A stretch of 61,153 nt of DNA from Actinocatenispora rupis (GTDB lineage: Bacteria; Actinomycetota; Actinomycetes; Mycobacteriales; Micromonosporaceae), in assembly GCF_016861975.1 (NCBI RefSeq), contig NZ_BOMB01000006.1, forward strand, positions 1 through 61,153, in the 5' to 3' direction. The position numbers and the translations under genes were made by a program. Each line of letters begins with the position of its first letter. Within the stretch, counting starts at the first letter, position 1. The notes beneath the pieces are model-generated. The model did no database searches and was not told where the DNA came from. It worked only from the letters and a program-made list of their open reading frames with translations. Positions 10,337 to 17,751 of the stretch are shown piece by piece.

Positions 10337-11077
10337 TCAAACGGCGCCGCCGTTGGTGAAGATGACCTGGCCGTTGACCCAGCGAGCGGGGCCGGCGAGG
10401 AAGGAGATCACCTCGGCGATGTCGTCGGGCGTACCGAGCCGCTCCAGAGGCGACTGGCCGGCGATCCGCGTCCGTTCGTCTGGGCGGCCGGCCAGGTACT
10501 CGGTGAGCATCTCGGTTTCGGTGGCGCCAGGTGCCACTGCGTTGACGGTGACGTTTCGCCCGCGCAGTTCTCGGGCGAGGAGGAGGGTAAGAGCCTGCAC
10601 GCCGCCCTTGGTGAGCGTGTAGGCGGCGTTACCGGGAGCGGAGAACCGGGTGACGGAGCTGGCAAGGTTGACGATCGCGCCACCGGTTCGTACGCGTCGG
10701 GCGGCCTGCTGGTTGACGACGAAGGTGCCACGAAGGTTGACGCGCACGACACGGTCGAACTCGGCGAGGTCGAACTCGGCCACGGTACCCGAGGGCATGA
10801 CCCCGGCGCTGTGGACGACCACGTCGACACCGCCGAGTTCGTGCTCGGCGGTGTCGAACAAGGTCGCGACGTCATGCATGTCGGCGACGTCGCCACGTAC
10901 CGCGATGGCGGTTCGGCTGTGTGCGCGAAGGTCGTCGACCACGGCGTGTGCGTCGGCCGCGCGGGCGGCGTAGTTGACGACGACGGCGAATCCGTCGGCC
11001 GCCAGACGTTCGGCTGCCGCGCGGCCGATGCCGCGCGATCCGCCGGTGACGATCGCGACGCGCTGGGTGCTGGACAT
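10337..11077 (-). CDS. Short-chain dehydrogenase/reductase (SDR)
   Basis: This 246-residue classical SDR has the Rossmann motif TGGSRGIG near the N-terminus, a VHSAGVM (NNAG-like) strand, Ser in LASSVTRFS, the YTLTK pair (Tyr-x3-Lys) and VNAVAPGATETEM. It probably reduces a carbonyl with NADPH. The start at 11077 (MSSTQRVAIVTGG) is chosen because GGAGGAC lies just upstream. It is divergent from the HxlR regulator gene, the usual arrangement for an oxidoreductase under HxlR control. Confidence 0.93.
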   Translation of the reverse strand: MSSTQRVAIVTGGSRGIGRAAAERLAADGFAVVVNYAARAADAHAVVDDLRAHSRTAIAVRGDVADMHDVATLFDTAEHELGGVDVVVHSAGVMPSGTVAEFDLAEFDRVVRVNLRGTFVVNQQAARRVRTGGAIVNLASSVTRFSAPGNAAYTLTKGGVQALTLLLARELRGRNVTVNAVAPGATETEMLTEYLAGRPDERTRIAGQSPLERLGTPDDIAEVISFLAGPARWVNGQVIFTNGGAV

Positions 11078-11201
11078 CGAACTGTCCTCCAAGGGTCGGC
11101 ACGGTGATGGGGAGGCGTGCGCCTCCGTCCGAACGAATCGACGAACGAGGGGGTCGGTGGCAGCGGCCATCGCTTGCTGGAGTGGCCTGGCAGCAGACCT
11201 A

Positions 11202-11239
11202 CACTTACGTCATGGCTGGTACCAGCGAAGTCGTAAGTG
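11202..11239. promoter_or_regulatory. Inverted repeat spanning the HxlR start codon
   Basis: CACTTACG (11202-11209) and its exact complement CGTAAGTG (11232-11239) lie with centres 30 bp apart, about three helical turns, on either side of the HxlR start codon. The same GTAAGTG core is found upstream of the MDR gene. This is a good candidate autoregulatory operator. Confidence 0.55.
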
Positions 11240-11565
11240 AAGTCGGTCAGGGGCGCCCCGGCTGCTCGATCGACCGTGTGGAGCGGGCCGTCGCCGCGGT
11301 CGAGGGGCGCTGGAAGCTGCTGATCCTGCACCACCTTCTGGTACGCGAGCCGCGTCGCTTCTCCGAGCTGGAGCGTGCTATCCCGAGGGTGACGCAGAAG
11401 ATGCTGATCCAGCAGTTGCGTGCGTTGGAAGCCGACGGCATCGTCCAGCGCATCGTCTATCCGGAGGTACCGCCGCATGTGGAGTACCGGCTCACCGAGG
11501 CAGGGACGGCGTTGGTTCCGGCTCTCAACGCCCTGCACGACTGGGCCGTCGACACCGAGCTGTGA
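11212..11565 (+). CDS. HxlR-family winged-helix transcriptional regulator
   Basis: This 117-residue protein has the HxlR pattern: CSIDRVERAVAAVEGRWKLLILHHL, then RRFSELERAIPRVTQKMLIQQLRALEADGIVQR and the wing with VEYRLTEAG. A conserved N-terminal Cys (GCSID) is the redox-sensing position in this family. It likely represses the divergent SDR, and perhaps the MDR gene, in response to electrophiles. ATG at 11212 is chosen for family length; the longer frame to 11104 is not supported. Confidence 0.93.
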   Translation: MAGTSEVVSEVGQGRPGCSIDRVERAVAAVEGRWKLLILHHLLVREPRRFSELERAIPRVTQKMLIQQLRALEADGIVQRIVYPEVPPHVEYRLTEAGTALVPALNALHDWAVDTEL

Positions 11566-11597
11566 CAGGGTTTCCGGCAGTGTCGCTCTCCGCGTTG

Positions 11598-11930
11598 CTA
11601 TGCAAGTTTCACCTGCCGGTCGAGGACGGCGGAGTGGATGCCGATCGACGTGTCACGCAGGTACGCCTTCCGCAACTCGTGCGCCCGCTGGTACTCGTCT
11701 GTCGCGAGTGCCTCGCGCATGGTCTGTTCGGAGTCGAAGCTGATGCGGACGACGGCGTCGATGGGATCCTCCGCCCCGTCGCTGGCGAGATCCGACAGGT
11801 AGTACTGCACGTACTGGCTCACCTGCGGCAGGCCGGCGTAGATCGGTCCATACTCCGATTCCATGAAGCGTCGGAAGTCCACTGTGGACACTTCTGGCCG
11901 TTTACGGATGACGGTCATGAGCGTGATCAT
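11598..11930 (-). CDS. EthD-family protein
   Basis: This 110-residue protein reads MITLMTVIRKRPEVSTVDFRRF and YGPIYAGLPQVSQYVQYYL, the dimeric alpha/beta-barrel pattern of EthD-like proteins found beside oxidative catabolic genes. Its exact reaction is unknown. The start at 11930 is preceded by GAAGGGG. It is convergent with the HxlR gene and follows the MFS exporter on the same strand after 88 bp, so it may share that transcript. Confidence 0.75.
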   Translation of the reverse strand: MITLMTVIRKRPEVSTVDFRRFMESEYGPIYAGLPQVSQYVQYYLSDLASDGAEDPIDAVVRISFDSEQTMREALATDEYQRAHELRKAYLRDTSIGIHSAVLDRQVKLA

Positions 11931-12018
11931 GCTGTGGCCCCTTCGAAGGTCGGTTCGGGCCGGGTCGAGGTGGACGGTGAGGCGAGTGGAATGTGGGCCG
12001 ACCGCGGTGCGCACGGGA

Positions 12019-13467
12019 TCACGGCCTCGTGGTGTGCGCGAACGGCCGGTCGGCGCCGGAGCCGGCCTCGTCCACCGTTGCCGGGGCGGGCCGGCGGATG
12101 ACGGTGACGGCGACCGCGAGGGCGATGACGGTCAACGCGACGGCGACGAGCATGCCGGCGTTGTAGCCGGTGACCAGTGCCTGTGTACGGCCCTGTCGGG
12201 TTGCCGAGGCGGTGACCGACGCGGCCACGCCCGACAGTACGGCCAGGCCGAGCGCGCCGCCCATCTGTTGCGAGGTGGTGATCAGCCCGCTCGCGAGACC
12301 TGACAAGCGGGCGGGAAGGCTGCCGGTGGCGGCGGCATACATGGGTGCGAAGCTCATGCCGTATCCGGCGGCCATGACCAGCAGCGCCGGCAGGACGGTG
12401 CCGGCGTAGCTGCCGTGGACAGGCAGGAAACACAGCCAGGCCATGCCGGACGCGACCAGTGTCGGGCCGGCGATGAGGAACGGCCGGAAGCCGAAGCGGT
12501 GCACGAGCCCACCCATGCGGGTCGACACGCCGCCGAGCACGACCGGGAACGGCAGGAACGCCAGGCCGGTCTGGACCGCGTCCCAATGTTGGACGCCCTG
12601 CATCCACAGGGTGAGTACGAAGAACATGCCGAGGTTGCCGCCGTAGATGGCCGCCATCATGACGTTGGCCCCGGAGACGTTGCGCCGCCGGACGATCGCC
12701 AGGTCCATCAGCGGCTGGGACTGGCGGGATTCGTACCAAGTGAAGACCGCCAGCAGCAGGACGGCGGCGGCGAGGATGGCCAGTGTTCCCGGGTTCGTCC
12801 AGCCCCACGCTGGCGCCTGGCTGAACCCGAGCACGGCGGCCATCAGTCCGGCGGTGACGAGCACGGCGCCGGGCAGGTCGAGCCGCCGCGGGCGGTCGTC
12901 ATGGCCGTGTACGGGTACCACCCGGGCGATCAGCGCGGCCACGACCAGACCGATCGGCACGTTGATGAAGAAGTTCCACCGCCACCCGGCGTACTGGGTC
13001 AACACGCCGCCGAGCAGCAGCCCGACCGCCGCACCGCCGGTGGACACCATTGACCAGTAGCCCAGCGCCCGGCCTCGCTCGCGGGCCTCGGTGAACGTCA
13101 CGAGCACAATCGACAGCGCCGCCGGTGACATCAGTCCGGCCGAGAAGCCCTGAAGCGCCCGTAGCACGATGAGCACGGTGGGCGAGGAGTTCAGGCCGAT
13201 CAGCAGCGAGAACACGGTGAACGCGAGCATCCCGGCCACGAGCATGCGCCGTCGACCGAACAGGTCCGCCGCCCGCCCGCCCAGCAGCAGGAACCCGCCG
13301 AAGGTCAGGACATAGGCGGTGACGACCCATTGGAGGGAGCTGTCACCGAAGCCGAGGTCGCTCTTCATCACCGGCAGGGCGACATTGATGATGGCGGTGT
13401 CGAGTACCACCATGAACTGGGCGATGGCGACCAGCGTGAACACTGCCCATTTGGTAGATAAGCGCAT
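12019..13467 (-). CDS. DHA2-family (14-TM) MFS drug exporter
   Basis: This 482-residue membrane protein opens with AVFTLVAIAQFMVVLDTAIINVALPVM, the signature of EmrB/QacA exporters (motif D1). It continues with motif A GGRAADLFGRRRM, motif B LRALQGFSAGLM and motif C GWRWNFFINVPIG. It should export cationic or hydrophobic compounds using the proton gradient. The start at 13467 follows a GGGGGACTT ribosome site. The MerR gene lies about 120 bp upstream on the same strand and may control it. Confidence 0.93.
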   Translation of the reverse strand: MRLSTKWAVFTLVAIAQFMVVLDTAIINVALPVMKSDLGFGDSSLQWVVTAYVLTFGGFLLLGGRAADLFGRRRMLVAGMLAFTVFSLLIGLNSSPTVLIVLRALQGFSAGLMSPAALSIVLVTFTEARERGRALGYWSMVSTGGAAVGLLLGGVLTQYAGWRWNFFINVPIGLVVAALIARVVPVHGHDDRPRRLDLPGAVLVTAGLMAAVLGFSQAPAWGWTNPGTLAILAAAVLLLAVFTWYESRQSQPLMDLAIVRRRNVSGANVMMAAIYGGNLGMFFVLTLWMQGVQHWDAVQTGLAFLPFPVVLGGVSTRMGGLVHRFGFRPFLIAGPTLVASGMAWLCFLPVHGSYAGTVLPALLVMAAGYGMSFAPMYAAATGSLPARLSGLASGLITTSQQMGGALGLAVLSGVAASVTASATRQGRTQALVTGYNAGMLVAVALTVIALAVAVTVIRRPAPATVDEAGSGADRPFAHTTRP

Positions 13468-13589
13468 GAAGTCCCCCGTTGTGAGAGCGTGGTCCGGTAC
13501 CGGCGAGACGCCCAACCGGGCGCCGGGCCGGTCCTGTCGGTGTCGGCGGATCGCGAAGCGCGTCGTCGCTCGTGGCGAGGGCGCCGCCG

Positions 13590-14051
13590 TCAGTGCAGCT
13601 GGTCCCCGAGCGTCTGGCCCTCCTCGGTGAGTCGGGTCGCGGACGTGTCGTCGCCGGCCAGCACCGCCTGCCAGTACGCGATGCGGTTGTCGAGGTAGGA
13701 GCGGCGCGTGGTCAGGGCGGCGATCTCGCTGGCCACCGTGTCGCGGTGCGCGGTGAGCAGTTCGAGCTTGGTCTGGATGGTCTCCGGGCGGTGACCGCGC
13801 GAACGCATCAGCGTGCGCATGTCCTCGATCGGCAGCCCGGCCGCCCGCAGGTGCGCCAGCGACTCGATCCGTTCGACGGCCCGCGGGTAGTAGCGACGGT
13901 GGCCGCTGCTGGGGTCACGATCGACCGGATCGATGAGTCCGATCTGTTCGTAGTAGCGCAGCGTCGGCTGACTCAACCCGGTCCGCCGGGCAACCTGCTG
14001 GATGCTCAGGCCCTCGCTGCCGGTGCCGCGTGCAGTGTCGGTGTCATCCAT
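13590..14051 (-). CDS. MerR-family transcriptional regulator
   Basis: This 153-residue protein has an N-terminal winged HTH (LSIQQVARRTGLSQPTLRYYEQIGLIDP) and the RRYYPRAVERIESLAHLRAAGLPIEDMR linker typical of MerR. A coiled coil and a short C-terminus with no clear metal Cys follow, so a drug or redox ligand is more likely than a metal. The start at 14051 sits right after a MerR-type promoter (TTGACC, 19-bp spacer). It could control the exporter downstream or the quinone oxidoreductase upstream. Confidence 0.9.
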   Translation of the reverse strand: MDDTDTARGTGSEGLSIQQVARRTGLSQPTLRYYEQIGLIDPVDRDPSSGHRRYYPRAVERIESLAHLRAAGLPIEDMRTLMRSRGHRPETIQTKLELLTAHRDTVASEIAALTTRRSYLDNRIAYWQAVLAGDDTSATRLTEEGQTLGDQLH

Positions 14052-14058
14052 GCCTTCG

Positions 14059-14089
14059 AGTGTGGAGAACTTCCAGCGCTTGAGGTCAA
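14059..14089 (-). promoter_or_regulatory. MerR-type promoter with 19-bp spacer; leaderless start
   Basis: On the minus strand TTGACC (14089 to 14084) is followed after 19 bp by CACACT (14064 to 14059). A long spacer containing an imperfect dyad (CTCAAG-CGCT-GGAAG) is the hallmark of MerR-activated promoters. Transcription would begin about at the A of the ATG at 14051, so the mRNA is probably leaderless, as is common in actinomycetes. Confidence 0.55.
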
Positions 14090-14151
14090 GTACGGGGCCA
14101 GTGGCCGCGGTCACCGCGGCGCCGGGACGCATGCAGGCGCGGCTGTAGGTG

Positions 14152-15117
14152 TCACGGGAAGAGCAGAAGCTTGCCGGTGGTCGTCCGGGACTCGATGTCA
14201 CGGTGGGCCTGGGCGGCGCCATCAAGGGGATAGCGGCGGCCGATGTCCGGGATCAGGATGTTGCGTCGCACCAGGTCGAAGAGGTCCGCGCTGTGGCGCA
14301 ACAGTGCCTCGCGGGTGGGGATGTGGTCGCGAAAGACCGGGTACGAGACCTTGATGCTGTGGGGCAGTTCGCGCATGTTCACCACGGGGACGGCGCCGAT
14401 GACCGCGCCGTAGTACAGCAGCAGCCCGTGCCGCCGTAGGACCTCCATCGAGGCGCGGAAGGTGGTTTCCCCTCCGCCGTCGAAGACGACGTCCACACCT
14501 TCACCGTCGGTGAGCTCCAGTACGGGGCCGACGAAGGCGTCGCCGGTGGACACCACGGTGTGGTCGGCGCCGCCGTCACGGGCGGTTTCGGCCTTCTGCT
14601 CACTGGACACGATGCCGATGACCTTGCCGCCGCGTGCCTTGACGAGCTGGGTCAGCTTCTGGCCCAGTCCGCCGGCGGCGGCGTGTACCACGGCGACCTG
14701 GCCGGGCCGCACGTCGGCGGCCTCGGTGACGAAGTGGTGGGCAGTGATGCCCTGCATCATCAGGCTTGCGGCGATCTCGTCAGAGATGTCGTCAGGTACC
14801 GGCACCGCGTCGGCCGCCGGCAACACGATCTGTTCCGCGTACGAGCCGTAGGCGTATACCCAGGCGACCCTGTCGCCCACAGTGAACTCGGTGACCCCCT
14901 CGCCCAGCTCACTCACCCTGCCGGCGCCCTCCACACCGGGCACGAAGGGCAGGTCGCCGGTAGCGGCGCCGAGCCGACGCGCGCCAGTGTCCATGAAATT
15001 CACCCCGGCCACGGCGATGTCCACCCGGATCTGGCCTGGTCCGGGCTGGGGGACGGGCCGGTCGGCGATTCGCAGTCGTTCGGGTTCGCCAAGTTCTTCC
15101 ACAAGGATCGCTCGCAT
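14152..15117 (-). CDS. NADPH:quinone oxidoreductase (zeta-crystallin-like MDR)
   Basis: This 321-residue enzyme reads MRAILVEELGEPERLRIADRP, then NFMDTGARR, VPGVEGAGRVSELGEGV and AYGSYAEQIVL. The cofactor motif is VVHAAAGGLGQKLTQL and the C-terminus is RDIESRTTTGKLLL. Zinc ligands are absent, as expected for quinone reductases. It likely makes a one- or two-electron reduction of quinones. ATG 15117 has AAAGG 8 bp upstream; GTG 15126 is a weaker alternative. The gene is divergent from the TetR gene and probably repressed by it. Confidence 0.92.
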   Translation of the reverse strand: MRAILVEELGEPERLRIADRPVPQPGPGQIRVDIAVAGVNFMDTGARRLGAATGDLPFVPGVEGAGRVSELGEGVTEFTVGDRVAWVYAYGSYAEQIVLPAADAVPVPDDISDEIAASLMMQGITAHHFVTEAADVRPGQVAVVHAAAGGLGQKLTQLVKARGGKVIGIVSSEQKAETARDGGADHTVVSTGDAFVGPVLELTDGEGVDVVFDGGGETTFRASMEVLRRHGLLLYYGAVIGAVPVVNMRELPHSIKVSYPVFRDHIPTREALLRHSADLFDLVRRNILIPDIGRRYPLDGAAQAHRDIESRTTTGKLLLFP

Positions 15118-15162
15118 CTCGCGCACCTTTCATGTCGTTCGGCTCCCCGACTGTCCCTCGGC

Positions 15163-15184
15163 TAAAATGGACCAGCAAGTCCAT
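15163..15184. promoter_or_regulatory. TetR operator overlapping a -10 element
   Basis: ATGGAC (15167-15172) and GTCCAT (15179-15184) form a perfect 6-bp dyad with a 6-bp centre, in the gap between the divergent quinone reductase and TetR genes. TAAAAT (15163-15168) just before it makes a good -10 for the TetR gene. Binding would block that promoter and probably the divergent one. Confidence 0.6.
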
Positions 15185-15208
15185 AAACTGTGGCGGAGGC
15201 TCATAGAC

Positions 15209-15829
15209 ATGGCAGCAACGAGAGCGCCACGCCTGACCACGAAGGGCCAGGCCACACGGCGCCGCATCGTGGAGGGCGCGGCCGAGGAGATCCGCGAGCG
15301 GGGCATCGCTGGGACGACACTCGACGACATCCGTGCCCGCACCGCAACCAGCAAGAGCCAGATCTTCCACTACTTTCCCGGCGGGAAAGAGGAGTTGCTC
15401 CTCGCGGTGGCCGCCCGTGAAGCCGAGCGCGTCCTCGAAGACCAGGAACCGCACCTGAGCAACCTGGATACCTGGTCGGCATGGCAGAGCTGGCGAGACG
15501 CGGTCGTGGCGCGATACGAACGGCAGGGCATCAACTGCCCACTCGGCATGCTCATCACCGAGCTGGGCCGCGCCACGCCCGCCGCCCAAGCGCTCACCAG
15601 CCAGCTGATCGGCCAGTGGCAGGCAGCCCTGCGCACCGGCATCCAACGCCTACAGGACACCGGCGAGGTCGATCCGCAACTCGACGCCGACCGCACCGCC
15701 GCCGCTCTCGTCGCCGCAGTCCAGGGCGGCGTGACCATCCTCATGTCCACCGGCCGCCTTAACCACCTAGAGGCCGCCCTCGACACGAGCCTCACATTCC
15801 TGCGCACCGCCGCCCCGAACGTGGGGTGA
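15209..15829 (+). CDS. TetR-family repressor (LmrA/YxaF-like C-terminus)
   Basis: This 206-residue protein has an N-terminal HTH (RRRIVEGAAEEIRERGIAGTTLDDIRA, SKSQIFHYFPGGKEELLLAV). Its ligand domain has the GINCPLGMLITEL motif of the LmrA/YxaF group, which sense flavonoids and drugs. ATG 15209 is chosen because GGCGGAGGC lies 8 bp before it; an upstream ATG at 15167 lies inside the operator. It is divergent from the quinone oxidoreductase gene. Confidence 0.93.
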   Translation: MAATRAPRLTTKGQATRRRIVEGAAEEIRERGIAGTTLDDIRARTATSKSQIFHYFPGGKEELLLAVAAREAERVLEDQEPHLSNLDTWSAWQSWRDAVVARYERQGINCPLGMLITELGRATPAAQALTSQLIGQWQAALRTGIQRLQDTGEVDPQLDADRTAAALVAAVQGGVTILMSTGRLNHLEAALDTSLTFLRTAAPNVG

Positions 15830-15890
15830 CGCACGAGCCGACACCCGCCACCAGCGGAGTCCGCATGAGTGCCGGGTTGACGGTGGGCAG

Positions 15891-15982
15891 GGGTCCATCC
15901 CCGCGCGTGCGGGGAGCAGCTTGACGACCTTCGCCGCGGCGCGCGCCACGGGGGTCCATCTCCACGCGCGCGGGATGGACCC
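15891..15982. CRISPR. Two-repeat relic of a type I-E CRISPR array
   Basis: A repeat-like unit beginning GGGTCCATCCCCGCGC at 15891 contains the CCCCGC-gcgt-GCGGGG hairpin typical of I-E repeats in high-GC actinomycetes. A second, degraded unit with GGGTCCATCTCCACGCGC begins at 15952. Their spacing is 61 bp, exactly the type I-E period (about 29 + 32). No third unit is found 61 bp on either side, and no I-E cas genes are in the window. The 300-bp gap around it (15830-16095) holds nothing else. Confidence 0.55.
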
Positions 15983-16095
15983 GGGAACGGGGCGCCGGCG
16001 GCGTACACCCGTATCGACAGCAGGAGCACGGCGGGTTGCATCAACAATCCTCGCGCGCCCGGTAGCCGAACGCACAAGGCATGGAGTGCCGCCTG

Positions 16096-17148
16096 TCAGT
16101 TGAGGCTCGGCGCCGAACGTTGCGCGCTGCCGAGGGTGAGGTGCCTGGCCTTGTAGAAGCCGATCGGGTCGACCGCGCCGGCAGCGCTGGGATCTTTGTG
16201 GAGGTGGATTTCGAAGTGCAGGTGGGGTCCGTCGGCGTTGCCGGACTGTCCCACGATCCCGATCACCTCACCGGTCTTGACCTTCCGTCCGACGTGAACG
16301 GTCGGGCGGTGCAGCATGTGGCAGTAACGGGTGAGGGTCTGGTCGGGGCTGGTGATGTCGACGTACCACCCGCATCCCGGTGTAGAGGCGCTGCCGGGCT
16401 GGTTGCAGTTGCCGGTGGACGGTTCGCATTCGGCGACGGTGACGGTGCCGGCGTGCGCGGCGCGGATCGGGGTGCCTTGCTTCGCGGCGAGGTCAACGCC
16501 GTTGTGGTCGGGCCGGCCGTCGGTACGGAACCCGGACACGATCGGTGCGATGACCGGGCTGATGAACGTCGCATCGCAGTCCGCCGGCGATGCGACGACG
16601 GTCGGGAGGTGGCCGCGCCGGGCGATCGCCGCCACCAACGTGGTGGCGGGGGTCTCCCATGTGGCGTAAGCATCGGGGAATGCTGACTGTTGCACGGTCT
16701 GCGCCGCTCTGGTGAGAGGCATGGTCTGCCATCCCTTGACCTGCAGCAGCTTGGCGTAGAACGCGTGCGCGGCGTACGCGGGGTCGTGCAGTTGGGTGGG
16801 GGTGCCCCAGCCTTGGCTGGGGCGTTGTTGGAACAGGCCGATCGAGTCGCGGTCGCCGCCGGTGAGGTTGTGCAGGGAGGATTCCTGCATCGCGGTGGCG
16901 ACCGCGATGACCCAGCCGCGGCTGGGGATGTGCATGCGGTTGCCGACCGCGACGATCACGGTGGCGTTCGCGGTCTGCTCAGCAGTCCACCGCCCGGCCG
17001 GCGCGGCGCGGGCGGCGGAGGCGACGGTGGTGCAGTTGCCGGGGTTGGTGGATGGGGTGCCGCCGGGGATGAGGTGTGCGACGGTGCCGACGGCGGCGGT
17101 GACTCCGAAGATCAGGCAGGCGATGGCTGCGCCAGCGATGCGAAGCAT
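16096..17148 (-). CDS. Secreted M23 peptidase with N-terminal transglycosylase-like domain (VirB1-like)
   Basis: This 350-residue protein starts with a membrane anchor or signal (residues 3-27, AGAAIACLIFGVTAAVGTVA). Residues about 55-175 resemble a lytic transglycosylase (TAMQESSLHNL with Glu89, then GLFQQRPSQGWG). A C-terminal M23 metallopeptidase has HNGVDLA (His215, Asp219) and GPHLHFEIH (His309, His311). It should cut peptidoglycan to let the conjugation machinery through. GGAGGAC 7 bp upstream supports ATG 17148. This is the leftmost gene of the conjugative element. Confidence 0.9.
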   Translation of the reverse strand: MLRIAGAAIACLIFGVTAAVGTVAHLIPGGTPSTNPGNCTTVASAARAAPAGRWTAEQTANATVIVAVGNRMHIPSRGWVIAVATAMQESSLHNLTGGDRDSIGLFQQRPSQGWGTPTQLHDPAYAAHAFYAKLLQVKGWQTMPLTRAAQTVQQSAFPDAYATWETPATTLVAAIARRGHLPTVVASPADCDATFISPVIAPIVSGFRTDGRPDHNGVDLAAKQGTPIRAAHAGTVTVAECEPSTGNCNQPGSASTPGCGWYVDITSPDQTLTRYCHMLHRPTVHVGRKVKTGEVIGIVGQSGNADGPHLHFEIHLHKDPSAAGAVDPIGFYKARHLTLGSAQRSAPSLN

Positions 17149-17172
17149 GGCGTTGTCCTCCAACGAGAAACA

Positions 17173-17225
17173 GCCCGCACCCCGCCGACGCAGGGTACGG
17201 ACTGGTGCGGTTTCTGGGTGCGGGC
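17173..17225. repeat. Inverted repeat upstream of the M23 gene
   Basis: GCCCGCACCC (17173-17182) and GGGTGCGGGC (17216-17225) are perfect 10-bp arms 33 bp apart, 25 bp upstream of the M23 start codon. It is one of a series of hairpins placed just before ribosome sites in this element. Confidence 0.5.
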
Positions 17226-17233
17226 ACGAGAAA

Positions 17234-17256
17234 GGCCCGCCGGTGCGCGGCGAGCC
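17234..17256 (-). terminator. Probable intrinsic terminator after the XF1762-like gene
   Basis: On the minus strand GGCTCGCCG-CGCAC-CGGCGGGCC forms a 9-bp stem with one G-U pair, followed by TTTCTC. It lies 16 bp past the stop at 17272 and would separate the cargo genes from the M23 gene. Confidence 0.5.
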
Positions 17257-17271
17257 ATCAGGGGAAGCGGG

Positions 17272-17751
17272 TCAGGTGACGGTGGCGGGTGGGTTGAGGA
17301 CGCGACACCAGCGCACTTTCGGCCCAGCAGGGCCGGGCTGGCGGGTGCGTGAGGGTCTGGTCCAAGCGCCGCCGCGGGTGGTGTGTTCGCGGGTCCAGCC
17401 GGCGGCGCGCAGGCTGGTGCCGGGTTCGGTGTCGAGGGTGTAGGTGTGGATCCGTTCGTAGCCAAGGGCAGTGGCTGCACGGGCGGCGGCTTGCAGGAGC
17501 AGGGAGCAGCAGTTGGCGGTTCCGTCGGTGACCAGGCGGGTCACCTCGATGACCCGATCGGGATCGAGGTGCCGGGCGACGGGTCGGCCGCAGATCACCG
17601 CGCCGCACAGCCGTCCGGAACGGTTGACAGCGCCGATCGAGTACCGGTGCCCGACCACTGGCCGGTGATGGCGATGCAGCCGGGCCACGATTTCGTTGGC
17701 GGCAGCCAGGCGCAACGGGACGACCACCAGTCCGCCGCGGCCCCGGCTCAC
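17272..17751 (-). CDS. XF1762-family protein (GNAT-like, mobile-element associated)
   Basis: This 159-residue protein reads PLRLAAANEIVARLHRHHRP and GHRYSIGAVN, the signature of the XF1762 family common in phages and ICEs. The second half (RLVTDGTANCCSLLLQAAARAATALGYERIHTYTL) resembles the acetyl-CoA-binding part of GNAT proteins. Its function is unknown. It begins with GTG at 17751 overlapping the GP88 gene's stop (GTGA), so the two are translationally coupled. Confidence 0.75.
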   Translation of the reverse strand: MSRGRGGLVVVPLRLAAANEIVARLHRHHRPVVGHRYSIGAVNRSGRLCGAVICGRPVARHLDPDRVIEVTRLVTDGTANCCSLLLQAAARAATALGYERIHTYTLDTEPGTSLRAAGWTREHTTRGGAWTRPSRTRQPGPAGPKVRWCRVLNPPATVT

